From NCBI GenBank assembly GCA_014529385.2, contig CM043969.1:11866648-11930647 (forward strand): DNA of 64,000 nt, given 5' to 3'. Under the pieces are notes generated by a model. The model searched no databases, had not been told where the DNA came from, and saw only the letters and a list, made by a program, of their open reading frames with translations. This DNA comes from Adiantum capillus-veneris (lineage: Eukaryota; Streptophyta; Polypodiopsida; Polypodiales; Pteridaceae). Below are positions 41,753-53,673 of this stretch, piece by piece (the first letter of the stretch is position 1; each line of letters starts with the position of its first letter). The position numbers were made by a program, and so were the translations under genes.

Positions 41753-44510
41753 TGCGAGACCTATGGGGCGACGCTCCGGATAGCGGCGTGGAATTGTAAT
41801 GGATCATATAGGCTAGATGTAGGTGCCTTTGAAGACAGCTTTAGGGACAGAGACATAGTTTTCTACTCAGAGACACACCAGATACCGGGATAGCTTATGC
41901 CACATGTGAAGGGTTATTTATGGGAAACAGCTGGTCGACCAGACAAGAGATCTCTACGGGGTAGCCGGGGTTCAAGAGGAGTAGCACTCTTATTTAAAGA
42001 GGAGCTGAAACCACTGCTACAGATTATCAGGAAGGATCAGCAAGCAAGGTATATGTGGGTGAGAATGAGAGCCGAGACAGGTAGATTTCTATGTATCGCT
42101 ATATGCTACTTCCCTCCAAGTACATCAATCTACTTCTCACCTAAAGGAGAGTCCCCTTTTTCCATATTGAATAATGACATATGGGAGTTCTCTAGAGATG
42201 GAGACATCGTTCTCTTAGGAGACTTTAATGCTAGAACGGCCAGCTCTCAAGCAGTATTCTATGATACTTCTGAGGAAATGCTCAGAGAAGTGGATTTATC
42301 ACAGAGGGGGCTTACTAGAAACTCACAGGATAAAGAACACACTGAATATGGGAGACATCTCTTGGAGATGGCAACTATACATGGTTTGGCCATACTTAAT
42401 GGTCTAGAGAATTTCCCTTTATCTGGGGGATTCACATGCTTCTCGCACAGGCATGGGGCCAGTACAGTGGATTATGTCATGACTTCACCAAGCTTTATTT
42501 CTAGTATCGAGGACTTTAGGGTGGGACCCAGACCGGTTGGGATTGCAGTGGATCATGCTCTCTTCACCTTATCAATCTCCTTCCAATACAATGCCTCTCA
42601 AGTACAAAGGAAGAAGAGACACACAAGATATACTTTCACGCCAGAGACTGATTCAGTCTATGTGGAAAAGATCTATAATAGGATGTGGGCACCCGAGCCA
42701 GTATATACTGTAGAGGAGATTACTTCTCAGTTAACAGAGATACTACATGGAGCAGCATAAGAGGCATACCCATATACTCAACCTGATCAGAAGAGAGGAT
42801 CTGGGAACATGCCTCAAAACAGTTGGTATGACGAGGAATGCAGAGAGACGAGAACCCAGGTCCAGAAAGAGCTTACACTTGGGATCATCACATATAAGCA
42901 ATCTCGGATTGCTCTTCAGCGTATAGTACGTTGCAAGAAAAGGGCATCTTTAGCCAAACTGGAGAAGGATTTATATCAACTCTTCTTGAGTCGGGACTCA
43001 CATGAGGCCTAGCGTTTATTTCACGAGCACTCACCGCCTCCGACGATTACTTCTCCTGAGATTTGGGGTCAATATGTAACATCATTATATATGGTATCTG
43101 GACAATCTCCATTACCAGATCCGCTAGAGCCATGCCCTGCTACTAGTACTTTCTTTACTACGGAAATGGTGAAAAAAGCCATTGATAAGATGAAGACAAG
43201 AAGAGCATATGATCATGATGGTTTAGTAGTAGAACATCTGATCCATGCCAGGGATCTACTTTCAGAAGTCCTTGCTCGTCTGTTTAATCTTGTCATGTGT
43301 GAAGGATTACCTGAATCTTGGAAATTATCTACTATCGTACCTATTTTCAAGTCAGGGGATCCTATGATACCCGGGAACTACCGTACCATTATGGTAGGTC
43401 ACACATTGACCCGACTGTACACATCCATTCTTGAACAAAAATTGAGTAGATGGGCAGAGAATGAGGACATAAGGGCAACAGGACAAGCTGGATTCAGGAG
43501 GGGTTATTCCACTTTAGATCATATTCTTACGCTCAGAGCCATTATTGAGGAAGGAAGAGCAAGCGGGAGAAGGATGTATTCTTGCTTTGTGGATTTCCGG
43601 AAAGCTTTTGATACAGTACCAAGGGCCAGATTGATGCGCAAGATGCAAGAGTTAGGCAAAGAGATTATTTGGGGGATCATGGCCTTATACGGGTCAGTAA
43701 CTGGTTATGTACGTACTCCAGAAGGGGATTCCGACATTGTTCATTCCACCGTTGGAGTAAAGCAGGGATGCCCACTGTTCCCTACTTTATTTGGTATTTA
43801 CATAAATGAGGTATCAGATTACATTGGTAGAGAGGGTGACAGAGGTGCTCAACTTGCAAGGTCATGGATCCCTTTGTTGTTCTATGCAGATGATATTGTA
43901 TTGATAGCAGAATCACCAGATGGAATGCAGAGGCAGCTAGATGCATTACATAAATTCGTGGAGGACAGTGGACTGTCGGTACACCTGGGTAAAACCAAAG
44001 TTATGGTGTTTAATACCACACCGCAATGGGTTAGGAGATCGGTACCTACATTTGCATATGGCCAGGATACAGTAGAGTACACAGATGCATACACATACCT
44101 TGGTGTGGTATTTGCAGGACCGAAATTTACTCTTAAGAAAGCAGCGGATGCTAGATTGTCCAGAGCCTCTGCGGCCTTGGGAGGGTTGGAGAGGATGTGT
44201 TCACAAGTGCAGTTTCAGGAACCACGAACAAAACTTTGGCTCTTTGATACTGTGATGGCTTCGGCTATGCTTTATGGGGTCCAGATTTGGGGACCATCTG
44301 TGGATCAGGATAATTGGAGGTCAATGGAGAGACCTTTGGTATCCATGATTTCCCGAATGATTAGAGCCAAGGCCTCCGTACCACACGCGATTACCGGAGT
44401 GGAACTAGCTGCCCCTCCGATAGAAATTGAAGCTCTTACCAGATCAGTGTCCTTTATACATGGTTTGTGAGATACAAATAATTGCCGATATACTAGACTG
44501 GCCCTCGAAT
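41750..44510 (+). pseudogene. ORF2 of N2, endonuclease and RT part (one frame, four stops)
   Basis: It is in frame with the end of ORF1 after TGA-CGG. The endonuclease has IAAWNCNGSYR, YSETHQ (catalytic Glu), VLLGDFNAR and a VDHALF motif where most have SDH. RT has WKLSTIVPIFKSGD, TGQAGFRRGYSTLDHI, CFVDFRKAFDTV, GVKQGCPLFPTLF and LLFYADDIVLIAE (YADD active site). The motif set is closer to the Jockey/I/L2 range than to L1. In-frame stops are TAG 41891, TAA 42758, TAG 43010 and TGA 44468; each is explained by one C-to-T or G-to-A change. The frame stays open through the LTR insertion point. Confidence 0.88.
44506..44510 (+). repeat. Target-site duplication CGAAT, left of solo LTR S2
   Basis: Identical to 52794-52798. 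Confidence 0.9.
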
Positions 44511-45854
44511 TGTAACCGGCCTGTTAACTTCAAAAAGGGCGATAGACTTCAAACCTTGATTTAGCTTTCACCCATTATTAGTCGTCTATTCTACGTGTGC
44601 TATAATGACACAAGAGAGGGGAATGGGATACAGATGCTAGAATGCATCTATATGCGAGTCAGACACCAGATTGGCCCCTAAATAGGTGCCGCTTTCGGTA
44701 TTTCTTTATTCTTTAAAAGAGGTAATAAAAGATGTGGTTCCCTACAAGCTGCCCCGCACAATCTTGGTTGAATTTCAACTGTTCTGGTCTGATTTCGGCA
44801 GCATAATTGTACTAGGACCCTTCACAGTCAGTATTCCGATGCATTGGATGACTTTCCCGACGCATACAGACACTTTGCAAAACCTGGCGAGAATCTGCAG
44901 CATGCTGAATTCTCTGTTTTCTGCCCCGAAAATGCGCAAGATCACCTGTACAACGGTCCCCTTGCGTCCCCGAACCTCCTCGGGGTATTAGGGTCCGTTT
45001 AGGCCAAAACCCTAAACTTGCAAAAATACACAGCAGGCTGTAATTCACTGTTTCGAGCTCCGTTTCGCGTGCCGGTCGCATCCGTAGCAAGTCCTCGAGC
45101 TCCCGCACCTATAGGGCTACTTGCCCTTTGAATCGGACGAGATTTCGCACGTGAAACCTCTCCGAATCACCTGTACCTGCGGGGGATTAGCCGCTAGCTA
45201 ATCCAGTACCTGTGCAAGAGGCAAGAAAGTACTTGTGCAAGAGGCTCTTGCCTCGGCAATCGTGCATGAACCCACACAACTGTACATGGTCAATCTGATG
45301 AGCCCACTAGAGGGGCATAACCATAAAGAATAGGGGAGAGAGAGAGTAGTGAGAGGTGTGCAGGTCATGACATCCTGCACCTCACTGTACATAGAGGGTA
45401 AGCCAATACTCCATTGAAGCTCTCTCACTTGTGACAGCACTCAAAAACGAGCTCACAGCTGAAAATCACGTTTTTGCCTTCTTTTTAAGTAGTAAACTGG
45501 CCTCAGAGTGCCAAGTGTCACTCATTTGTGCATTTTCCCTCTTTAGACCCTCGGGTCTAAAAATATCTCACCTACAGCCTCTGTTGACTTGGCCACAGAG
45601 TAACAAAATGATCCCCATGTCAAACTGCACGTAATGACGCGAAGACATTTTGCCGTCCAAAAATAGCAATCCCTAAAATTTAGGAGTTTATGCCATTACA
45701 TTCTTCTAGGTCATCTAACCCTCTTTGTACACTGCAACCACACCCAGAACTGAAATTTTTCCTATGTAGCAAACGATTCCGCTTTGGCTGGCCAATGACC
45801 CCACTTTGGCTAACCATAGTCCTTGTCCAACCTTAGTGCTCTTTAGCCCTCAGG

Positions 45855-45868
45855 CTTGGACTCTCTCT
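45855..45868 (+). repeat. Left target-site duplication of L1 copy L'
   Basis: CTTGGACTCTCTCT pairs with CCTGGACTCTCTCT at 52646-52659 (13 of 14). Confidence 0.85.
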
Positions 45869-46073
45869 TTTTTTTTTTCCGAGAAAAAGATCCTTCTATT
45901 AGTTAATGAAAACTGCCCATAGGGCTACATCCACCTCTGCAGGAGAGGGCCACAACAAGCATGATGGGGAGACTCTCCCAATGAAAAAACAGCATATATA
46001 CAATGGGGCTAAATCAAGAGATGGGAGGAGGGAAAAGCCACACAGGTGGACAGTAGTGCCATCTGAGCACCCC

Positions 46074-46873
46074 CTAGACCATGGTGTAAAAAGGCCCAGG
46101 GCGCCAGAGTCGAAGGAAAGCCTCTCGGCGCTCCTGCATGCAGTCGGAGCTGCCCTGTAGTCCCTCAAGCTGTCCTCTGAGAGTATGGATCAGCTCTAGC
46201 CAAAAGTCACGAACAATCTCTACTGGTGGCACAGGGCGAGCCTCAAAGATGCGGAAACAGCGGGCCCGCCAGATGAACCAGAGAGCTAAGCCACTGATGA
46301 GCTCCCAACACTCCTCTCTCTCACTGCTCCACTCCTGTGGAGTAAGATCTGTAACAGGCTGGAGTGTAGGTCGCCCCCCCTGCATCACTATCACCCTGCT
46401 GGTGGAAGATAGCTCAAACTAAAGTGCCGGGCCCGTGAGGGTGGACCAAGCTGCTGCCCCCCAAGTGTACTGTCGAGCCGTGGAGAGGGCAGGCATCAGC
46501 CGAAGAACTCGTAGCCACACCTGCTGGGCCGAGGGACAGTCCCAAAGACAGTGACGCTGACTCTCCACCAACTGGTCACAGGCTGTACATGCGGCCGAGA
46601 GACCACTATGCACAAGCCAGCTCCCAACTGTTGTGGCTCTGTGTGCAACCAACCACTGGAACAAAGTGACGCGCCTCGGCTGTCTGGAGTCCCACAGCCT
46701 CTGCCAAAAAGCTGCCAAGAACTCAACTGAGGCCCTCCTCCTGCCAATGACGTGTTGCAGCGGGGCGGGCCTCTCTCTGCGCTGCAAGTATATGACGTCC
46801 TAGCCGAACAGTGTATTGAAAGAAAGGGACTCCTGGGCGGTCTGCAGAAGAGAAGGGGTCCCTCCATAGCCAC
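46074..46873 (-). pseudogene. ORF2 C-terminus of L' (zf-RVT region)
   Basis: 46787-46419 reads FWQRLWDSRQPRRVTLFQWL and CTACDQLVESQRHCLWDC. A stop at 46419 separates the last part (46394-46074), which ends with LALWFIWRARCFRIFEAR. The 296-bp duplication of copy L is absent. Confidence 0.88.
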
Positions 46874-47007
46874 TCACCAGGATCCCACTGCACTCGTGCC
46901 AATCGACAGCACTCCCAAGCCTAGAGCCTCCAGTGCCCTGTCTCAAGAGCTGCTGGGTTAGGGTCTATGACGCAAGTCCTCCCACAGATGCCCACAACAC
47001 GGATCCT

Positions 47008-49125
47008 CTAGAAACAACACTCTACTACCTGCGGGGCCTCTACTGCAACTCGCTGTAATCGTCCCCCACCTTGAAGCTCGAAGAATAGGGTTGGGACAAT
47101 CTCTGAGCAGGCCGTGATTGAGATGAGAACCTTCAGTCGTGTGAAGGCTCCCATCCATCGGGGTGCTGCTAGCTCGAGAGGTGTGAGCCACTCAGCGGGA
47201 ACTGACTCTGAGATGTCCTGACACATGCTCTGAACCCCTCTCACGCCCTGTAGCTGGACAACCTGTACCTCCTCTGACAGACCTGTGAACTCTAGCCAGT
47301 CACCTAGAGAGCGCGCTGGACCTGCTGCCATGGGACCCCAAGAAACATGAGGCCTACTCCCAACCAAGTGGCCTCTCTGGGTGCTAACCATGGGGTTCCA
47401 GACGAGGGGCTGCCGTAGGTGCTCCTCCGTGCATGTCGGCTGTCTCTGCTCTAGGCCACGCCGTAAGAGCTCCCAAGAACGAAGCAAACTCACAGCGAAT
47501 CGGTCCTCCAGTCTCCTGCTCAAACCAACTTGGCGCAACTCTGTGAAGATCCATCTGGTCGAAAGTTGCCAAGGTCCTCCTGACTGAGGCACCCTGGCAC
47601 GAAGCCTCTGCAGCAAGAACTCCTTCCAGGGCTCCTCGCCTGGAAGAAGTCCTCTGACGACGAACTTCCCAACAAGGGCTCTGCTTTGTTGTGCTGGATC
47701 AATGATCCCAAGCCCTCCCTGAGAGCAAGGGAGTGTGATGACCGACCAAGCCACCTTGGCTCGGGCAATCTGAGTGTCGCGTCCTGAACAAAGGAAGTTC
47801 CTGATCAGCCTCTCTACCTGGCTGATACAAGAACTCGAGAAGATCCAGCAAGAAGTGATGTACCACATAGTTGCCAACAACACCTGGTTGGCAACTACTA
47901 CTCTACCAGCCAGATCGGGGGACAAATCCAAACCAACCTGACAACCCAAGTATCGAACTGCAGTCCCTGGAGGAATCCACCTAAAACCCTCTCCTAGCAT
48001 CCACTCTGGCACAAGAGCACTGCCAACCGAGAAAGCCACTGTCTTTCTCCAGTTGAGCAGTGCGCCCGATGCACAGCAGAAGGTCTCCAGAGCCTGCCCA
48101 CACCTGTGTAGATTGGCCTCCTGGCCCTCTAAGTATAAGGCTGAATCGTCGGCAAACTCAGCATCCAGAAGCTCATCTCGCCGTATAGGGAGTGCTAAGC
48201 CCCTCAAACCAACCTGCTGTGACACCAAAAATCTGCTCATCGCCTCCGCATAGAACAGAAAGAGAAAGGGGGCAAGAGGACAACCCTGTCTGACCGATCG
48301 TGTGAGCATGAAGCGCTCACCTCTACCTCCTGCCAAAAGCACCTGACTGTGAGCCTGTCTGTACAAAGCTGACACCCCTCTGATCCAAGCATCTGAAAAG
48401 CCCATCCTGCGAAGCGTGCCCTCTAGAAAGTCCCAGTCAACTCTGTCGTATGCCTTCTCAAAATCGAGAAGAAGAATCACAAGGTCCTCCCCACGGAGAT
48501 GTGCCAGGGCAGAAGCCTCCCAGAAAGTGAAGATGTTGTCAAGGATACTACGTTCCTTGAAAAAACCTGTCTGAGTCCCATGAATAAGGCTCTCCAAAAG
48601 TGGCTGAATCCTCAAACTCAGAGCCTTGGCAAGAATTTTGTAGGCTGAGTTGAGGATGGTGATAGGGCGCCACTGTCGAATCTCATCCAAGGAGCCACCC
48701 TCCTTTGGAATGAGGTAAATCAGGCCCTCACTCATGCTATCCGACATCACTCCTGTGTGCAGAATGTACTGAAAGGCACTACAAAGAGCTGGGCCAAGCA
48801 AGTCCCAGTACTCCAAGAAGAAGCTGGGAGTCAGCCCATCCTCATCGGGACAGCTACCACGAGGAAGGGCCCTAAGAGCCGTGTGCAGCTCCTCAAGCTG
48901 AAGAGGTATCTCTAGTCTCTGGCGCATCTCCTCAGTCACAAGACAAGGCATCTGCGCCCAAACTTGCTCCCTGCATGCATCCTGTCTCTCTGACTGAGGC
49001 TCAGCCGACAGTAGCTCACGGTAAAAGTCAGTAGCAACTGCACGCATATCCTCAGGCTCACAAACAACTGACCCATCGGGTCTCCTCAGCTGTTTGACCT
49101 TCGCATGCGAGTGCCGAGGTTCCAC
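47008..49125 (-). pseudogene. RT and post-RT region of L' ORF2 (705 codons open)
   Basis: The frame starts in the linker (MEPRHSHAKVKQLRRPDGSV). RT follows: QWRPITILNSAYKI, TGFFKERSILDNIFTF, ILLLDFEKAYDRVDWDF, SVRQGCPLAPFLFLFY, DAEFADDSALYLEG (FADD), NWRKTVAFSVGS and YLGCQVGLDLS. It then jumps to LAGRVVVANQVLLATMW, lacking residues present in L. It continues to AEWLTPLELAAP. A frameshift near 49100 separates it from the endonuclease. This is the best-preserved L1 RT in the window. Confidence 0.93.
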
Positions 49126-50294
49126 TGCCTCAAAAAAGCACCTCTCACTCTGTCACCTACCTGAGTCCACTGAGATGCCTGTCGGTGAAAGGCAAACTCA
49201 TGGCGCCTCTCCTCTGTGCAAGCAAGCTCCTGTCGAGCCTGCTGTAGCTGCTCCTCCAACCATGGACTGTCTGGATGCTGCTCCTGCATCCTCTGTAGTG
49301 AAGCAATGCCTCGTCTGAGACGCTGCTTCTCCTCTCTCGCTGCAGCCCGTCGAGCCAAAGACTCCCGGAGAAAGAAGTGGCTAAGCTGAGCTAGGCCTGA
49401 GGCCACTCTTTCTGTCGGTAGAGCCTGGCTGTCCATGCCCTCTGTCCAAAGAGCCTCGACCCTCTCTCTGAGTGCCGAGTCCAACAAGACCCGCTCTGGG
49501 ATGCGAAGCATCGTGCTCCCACTCCTCTGCCTGTCCGCCACTGTGAGGATCACTGGTGCATGGTCCGAGAAGGATGTCCCTGCCAGGATGCCCACTGATC
49601 CCCCCATGTCACTGAAGTGGTCACTAGTGTAGAAGCGATCTATTCGCGATAGATTCACTCCTCCCACTCTGCGGTCCGATCTAGAGAAGGCAAGACTCTC
49701 TGAAGGCCTCACAAAGCCTGAATGTTGCCATGTATCCGAGACCCTCAAAGTCATACACAACCTCTCCCAAGCTGCTAACTCGACTCCATGCACAGTAGCA
49801 TGGTTGCCTCCGATCCTGTCAGAGGGGTCCTCCAACATGTTGAAGTCCCCTCCTACACACCAATGGTCAACCTGTGGCAGAGACTCAACAATCTGTGACC
49901 AAAACTCTGCACGATCACTCACCACATTGGGCGCATAAATGTTCAGGAAGCCCACAAGGTCACCCTGAACCTGCAGAGTGATCCACTGAGCCCTGCCTGG
50001 CACAATAATCCCTCTGCCCACAATGGCCTGCTGTAGTGAGTCCGCAATAGTCATACATACCCCACCCTGGATGCCTCCAGGTCCAAAAGCAGCTGACCAA
50101 AAGGTATCATAACGTCCATGCAAAATCTGACCACATCGCCGAATGCGGCTCTCAAACAAATGGTGCTCCTGAAGCATAAGGAGATCAATCTCTCCTCCCA
50201 TAAGGCAACGCTGCAGCTCCTGACGCAATCGGCCCCGCTGTCGCTGAAACTGGGGCCCACCTAATCCCTGCACATTCCACGAGATGATCCTCAT
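49086..50294 (-). pseudogene. APE endonuclease and linker of L' ORF2 (402 codons open)
   Basis: The start ATG at 50294 begins MRIISWNVQGLGGPQ, the usual start of plant L1 ORF2. Catalytic signatures: WNVQG, LLMLQEHHL, GFLNIYAPN, CVGGDFNMLED, FSDHAPVILT. All active-site motifs are present, so this domain looks intact. It runs into a Glu/Arg-rich linker and is cut by the frameshift near 49100. Confidence 0.93.
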
Positions 50295-50956
50295 GGGGAG
50301 CGAGAGAGAACAGATGCTGCCGCAGCAGCAAGACGGGCTATCTTCGAGGCAGGCTTGGATGGGGAGTAATCCGCATCCGAGCGTCCTCTAGATAGGCGAG
50401 CCTGTAGTGAGTGTCTGGCCTAAGCCCAAGCAGAGCGAGCCATTCGTAAAGCAACCTCCTCTGTCCAGGAGTCCTCATGTATGTATACATAGCAAGGCAA
50501 ACACTGCGTATCAGCAAAAAAGTATACCACAATGTGCCTACATCTTGCTGAGTTACGGGGTGTCACCGCAAACTTGGCCAATGGCCACAAAGTTTGCAGC
50601 AAATTTGTAACTCCAAGTTCTCCCATGTGGTGAGAGAACTCGAGAACCTGTGTATGCAACCATCCCTCCACTGAGTCGAGGGACCACTCTGTCTCGGTCC
50701 CTACCACAGAGGGGAAAGGAGAAACCAATTGCCGAGTCCAAGGCCTCTGTCCCCCTAGCGGCGAGGAACAGAGCGTGGACCCTGAAGTAGGCTGCCTCGT
50801 GGTCTGCTGCGGAATCGCCGAGAAAGCGAGTAAATCCGTAATCGAAGAAATCCCAGGGTCGTCGGAGGTCAATGCTCGTGAGACCACGAGGGATAGCTGC
50901 AAGGGAAGATGTCTGAATCTGCAGAGGGGGCCGCAAGAAGGGCTGATCCTCTCTCG

Positions 50957-52194
50957 CTAGGCGACTCGTGGCAAAAGCACTGCCAAGAGATCTCCTAGCC
51001 GCCGGCGAGGGACCAGTCTCCTGGGTCGACTGAGGTACTGCAGTAGGAGGAGGGGGAGCAGGAGCATGGGGGGCGGAGGAGAAGAGAAGCGGGGTGGAGC
51101 GACAGAGACAGAGGGGCGAGGTGGGGAGTGGGCCGGAGCAGAGGGCGGAGGAGGGGATGAGGAGGAAGAGGGGAGATCTGGAGGTGGGAAGGCTGGCGAG
51201 GGTGAAGCAGAGGTGGAGGCTGGCGTAGGGGACGACTCCTGCTCAAGAGGACCAAAGCGGTTCCCCGTGGGAACGCACTGCTGCTGAGTAGGCACCTGAG
51301 GGCCACTCTGTGTGCTAGGCTGTCGCTGTGGCCCCTGGCGTCGACGGCCACGGGCCTGCTGCCACCCCTCCTCCGCTGGAGCCCCAGGCTCGGAGGGTGG
51401 CTCAGAATCTGTGCACTGTGTGGCTGGCTGAGGCTGCGGCCCGCCTTGGCAGGCTGGGGCTGAGGCTGAGGTGCAGGTCGTGGCCTCCTCCGTGGACAGG
51501 CCTTCGCTAGGTGGCCCATCTCTCCGCAAATGAAGCACTGGTTCGGGAGACTCGAGTACTCCACACTCTGTCGAAACCAACCCCCACTCACCCGAGGCAA
51601 GAGGATGACCTTCGGGAGCGTGTGGGTATCTCTGACCAAAACTCGAACTGAAGGGATGCCAGCCGCCTTGGCAGCTACTGATGCTGCCGTACGAGGTGTC
51701 TCCAGAACAGTCCCGATGGCGGAGCCAATCCTGGAGAGAAGTGGAAGGTACTCCCTCCGTAAACCCGGAAAGCAGACTGAGATAGGGATGTCTGCGTCCT
51801 CTACTAGCACATCCGAAGTCGGGTCAAAACCATGTCGCCACTGTCGAAAGTGGGCGCGTGATGCTCGGATAGCCAGTGGACTCATAGCTATGACCTTGGA
51901 GGCCATCTTAGAAGTCTCGAACTTGATCTGGTAGTACCCCCGTCCGAGGATCTGAACATCCAAAATCTTGCCCACCTCTGCGAGAAGGCGGGCCTGGAGA
52001 AGGTCTCGCAGCTCTCCTCTGCTAGGACGGGTGCCGAGAACCTTGCAGATGACAGAAGTCGCCTGCAAGCGCTCTACCTCTGCGGCAAGGCTCGCTTGCT
52101 CTGTCGGCGAAAGAGCAAGTCGAATGGTGGGCTCAGCGGGGTCGGGCGAGGGGGCTTCAGGCGAGTCCCTTTGTGGCGGAGCTGGAGCCTCCAT
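50957..52194 (-). pseudogene. ORF1 of L' (CCHC protein)
   Basis: The ATG at 52194 begins MEAPAPPQRDSPEAPSP. The RNA-binding DUF4283-like segment is near residues 75-130 and the knuckle is CFICGEMGHLAKACP (about residues 230-245). After about residue 260 the frame shifts into a second frame (51580-50957) with the Pro/Ser-rich tail. Only this shift separates it from an intact ORF1. Confidence 0.9.
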
Positions 52195-52438
52195 CTGTGT
52201 CTACTGCTGAGTCGAAGAGGCGGACGGAGAAGAACAATCTGCAACCGAGGACGCCGAACACTTGTCCGAAGAACAAATGTTGTAGAGCCAGGCGCAAAGA
52301 AACCTTCGGGGATAATGCGGACAAAGGGGGGGGGGGGGGGGGGCAGGGGGCGGGCTAGGGGGCAGCTAGGGGGGGAGGGCGGCGGGCACCAGGTGGCGAG
52401 CAGGGCTGGGAGGGGGGGGAGGGGGGACAGCGCAGGGC

Positions 52439-52493
<55 letters not shown>

Positions 52494-52645
52494 GGGGGAG
52501 GGGGGCTGATGGCAGCGCGAGGGCGAGAGAGAGAAGGGGGGTGAGGGGAGGCGATGGCGCAAGAGGGGGGGGGGAGCGTGCAGCAGCAGCGAGCCCTTTT
52601 CTATTTGTTCACCTCTCTTGAGTCTGTCCCTCATGGGAATTTCGG
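52195..52645 (-). promoter_or_regulatory. C-rich 5' UTR of L' with a 51-bp G-run
   Basis: On the + strand there is an unbroken G-run of about 51 bp at 52441-52491 and another at 52326-52342. These are C-runs in the element's sense strand. Long poly-Gly/Pro frames here are not genes. Run length is prone to slippage and to sequencing error. Confidence 0.75.
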
Positions 52646-52659
52646 CCTGGACTCTCTCT
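52646..52659 (+). repeat. Right target-site duplication of L1 copy L'
   Basis: CCTGGACTCTCTCT, paired with 45855-45868. Confidence 0.85.
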
Positions 52660-52793
52660 GAACAGTTCCACACTGGCTATGCAATGCAGGGCAGTTAGAT
52701 TTCCAGAGGGGTGTTTCCAAAAGGTAAAACAAACGAAATTCCCCAGAGAAAGAGAAAAATAAACAAAAATGGAATTGCCATTGGCTGGTGACA

Positions 52794-52798
52794 CGAAT
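52794..52798 (+). repeat. Target-site duplication CGAAT, right of solo LTR S2
   Basis: Identical to 44506-44510. Confidence 0.9.
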
Positions 52799-53673
52799 CC
52801 TCTCGACAATTAGCAATGAAAGGGGATACATCATGCTGGTATGCGCAACTGTCCTCGTGGTTTCAGAGACACGAGTTCAGTATGGAAAGATTACCCCCCT
52901 TCCAATACTCTCTTGAGTCTCCATCACTGGCAATTACACGAACGGAGATTAATAAAATCATCCGTCAGGATCTTATACAGTTGGATACTAAGAGGACATG
53001 GGTAGACCCTTCACAAGAATTGGGCACGAAGATGACCGACTACAAAGAAAACTTCCTACGGCTATCTGAAGATGGATTTGTAATTCGCCCGAGCTACATG
53101 GATACCCACCTGTCTCATGGTTTGAGATTTGCTATTGGTCGGATTCATACATCCTCACACCATCTGAAAATTGAATTTGGCAGATTTAGGGGAATCCCAC
53201 CTTAGAGCAGAATGTGCAAGTTATGCGGAATGGAACCGGAGACAGAATTACACTACATATGCCATTGCACCGTATACTATGAGATACGTGGGCGTTTCCA
53301 TTGCCTATTTAAAGAAGGCTTTGGACCTCTAGATAGAGTCATGCAATACCAAGATCAAAGATGCTTAGGCTTGTACCTACTGGAACTACATCGGCACAGG
53401 GATAATCTAATGAGAAGACAAAGAGCACTACAGCCTCAGAGGCAGATCACAGATTTCTTCGGATCGAGAGAAGCAGGAGTGGAAGGAGAAGCAAGAGGCC
53501 AGCAACCAGCACAAAGGAGTACCCACATTCATACTAAAGGCACCCTCATTGACAGGGCGATTGAGCTTAGGAAATCGAGACGACCACGACCGAGATGCAG
53601 AAGCACACTTCACCGGAGGAGACTACAACAAAGGATTAGAAGCATTCTAGCAAGACACCCAGAATGCTCCTAA
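52799..53673 (+). pseudogene. ORF2 of N2, C-terminal part with zinc motif, PIP-like motif and basic tail
   Basis: The frame continues that of 41750-44510 across the LTR. It has one more stop (TAG 53203), then MCKLCGMEPETELHYICHC (CX2C...HX3C). The segment QRQITDFF at 53437-53460 matches the PCNA-interacting PIP consensus. The final part is Arg-rich (RRPRPRCRSTLHRRRLQQR). Stop TAA is at 53671. The zinc motif is the usual C-terminal element of such ORF2 proteins. Confidence 0.85.

Larger units (their letters stand above)
45869..52645 (-). mobile_element. Near-complete L1 LINE copy L', nested in S2
   Basis: It has the same family and layout as L: T-run at the left (poly(A) complement), 3' UTR, ORF2 (50294-46074), ORF1 (52194-50957) and a 5' UTR with very long G-runs on the + strand (52327-52570). 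A 14-bp duplication with one mismatch flanks it. ORF2 is in better shape than in L, with only a few frameshifts. An in-frame deletion of about 28 residues lies after LDLSP near 47913. Confidence 0.93.
44511..52793 (-). repeat. Solo LTR S2 (~1.49 kb), split by L1 copy L'
   Basis: Segments 44511-45868 and 52660-52793. The + strand starts TGTAACCGG and ends GGTGACA, so on the minus strand it runs TGTCACC to GGTTACA. CGAAT flanks it exactly. Removing it rejoins the N2 ORF2 frame. Near 44672-44707 it shares a block with the G1/G2 LTRs (ATTGGCCCC ... CTTTCGGTATTTCTTT). In the minus-strand sense AATAAAGAAATACC lies here and could be the poly(A) signal. No internal region is present, so it is a solo LTR of a distinct but related family. 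Confidence 0.85.

Noticed and set aside
52074-52673. Long Pro-rich open frame on the minus strand of L' 5' UTR
   Set aside because: It is a by-product of the G/C homopolymers before ORF1; it overlaps the true ORF1 start in another frame.
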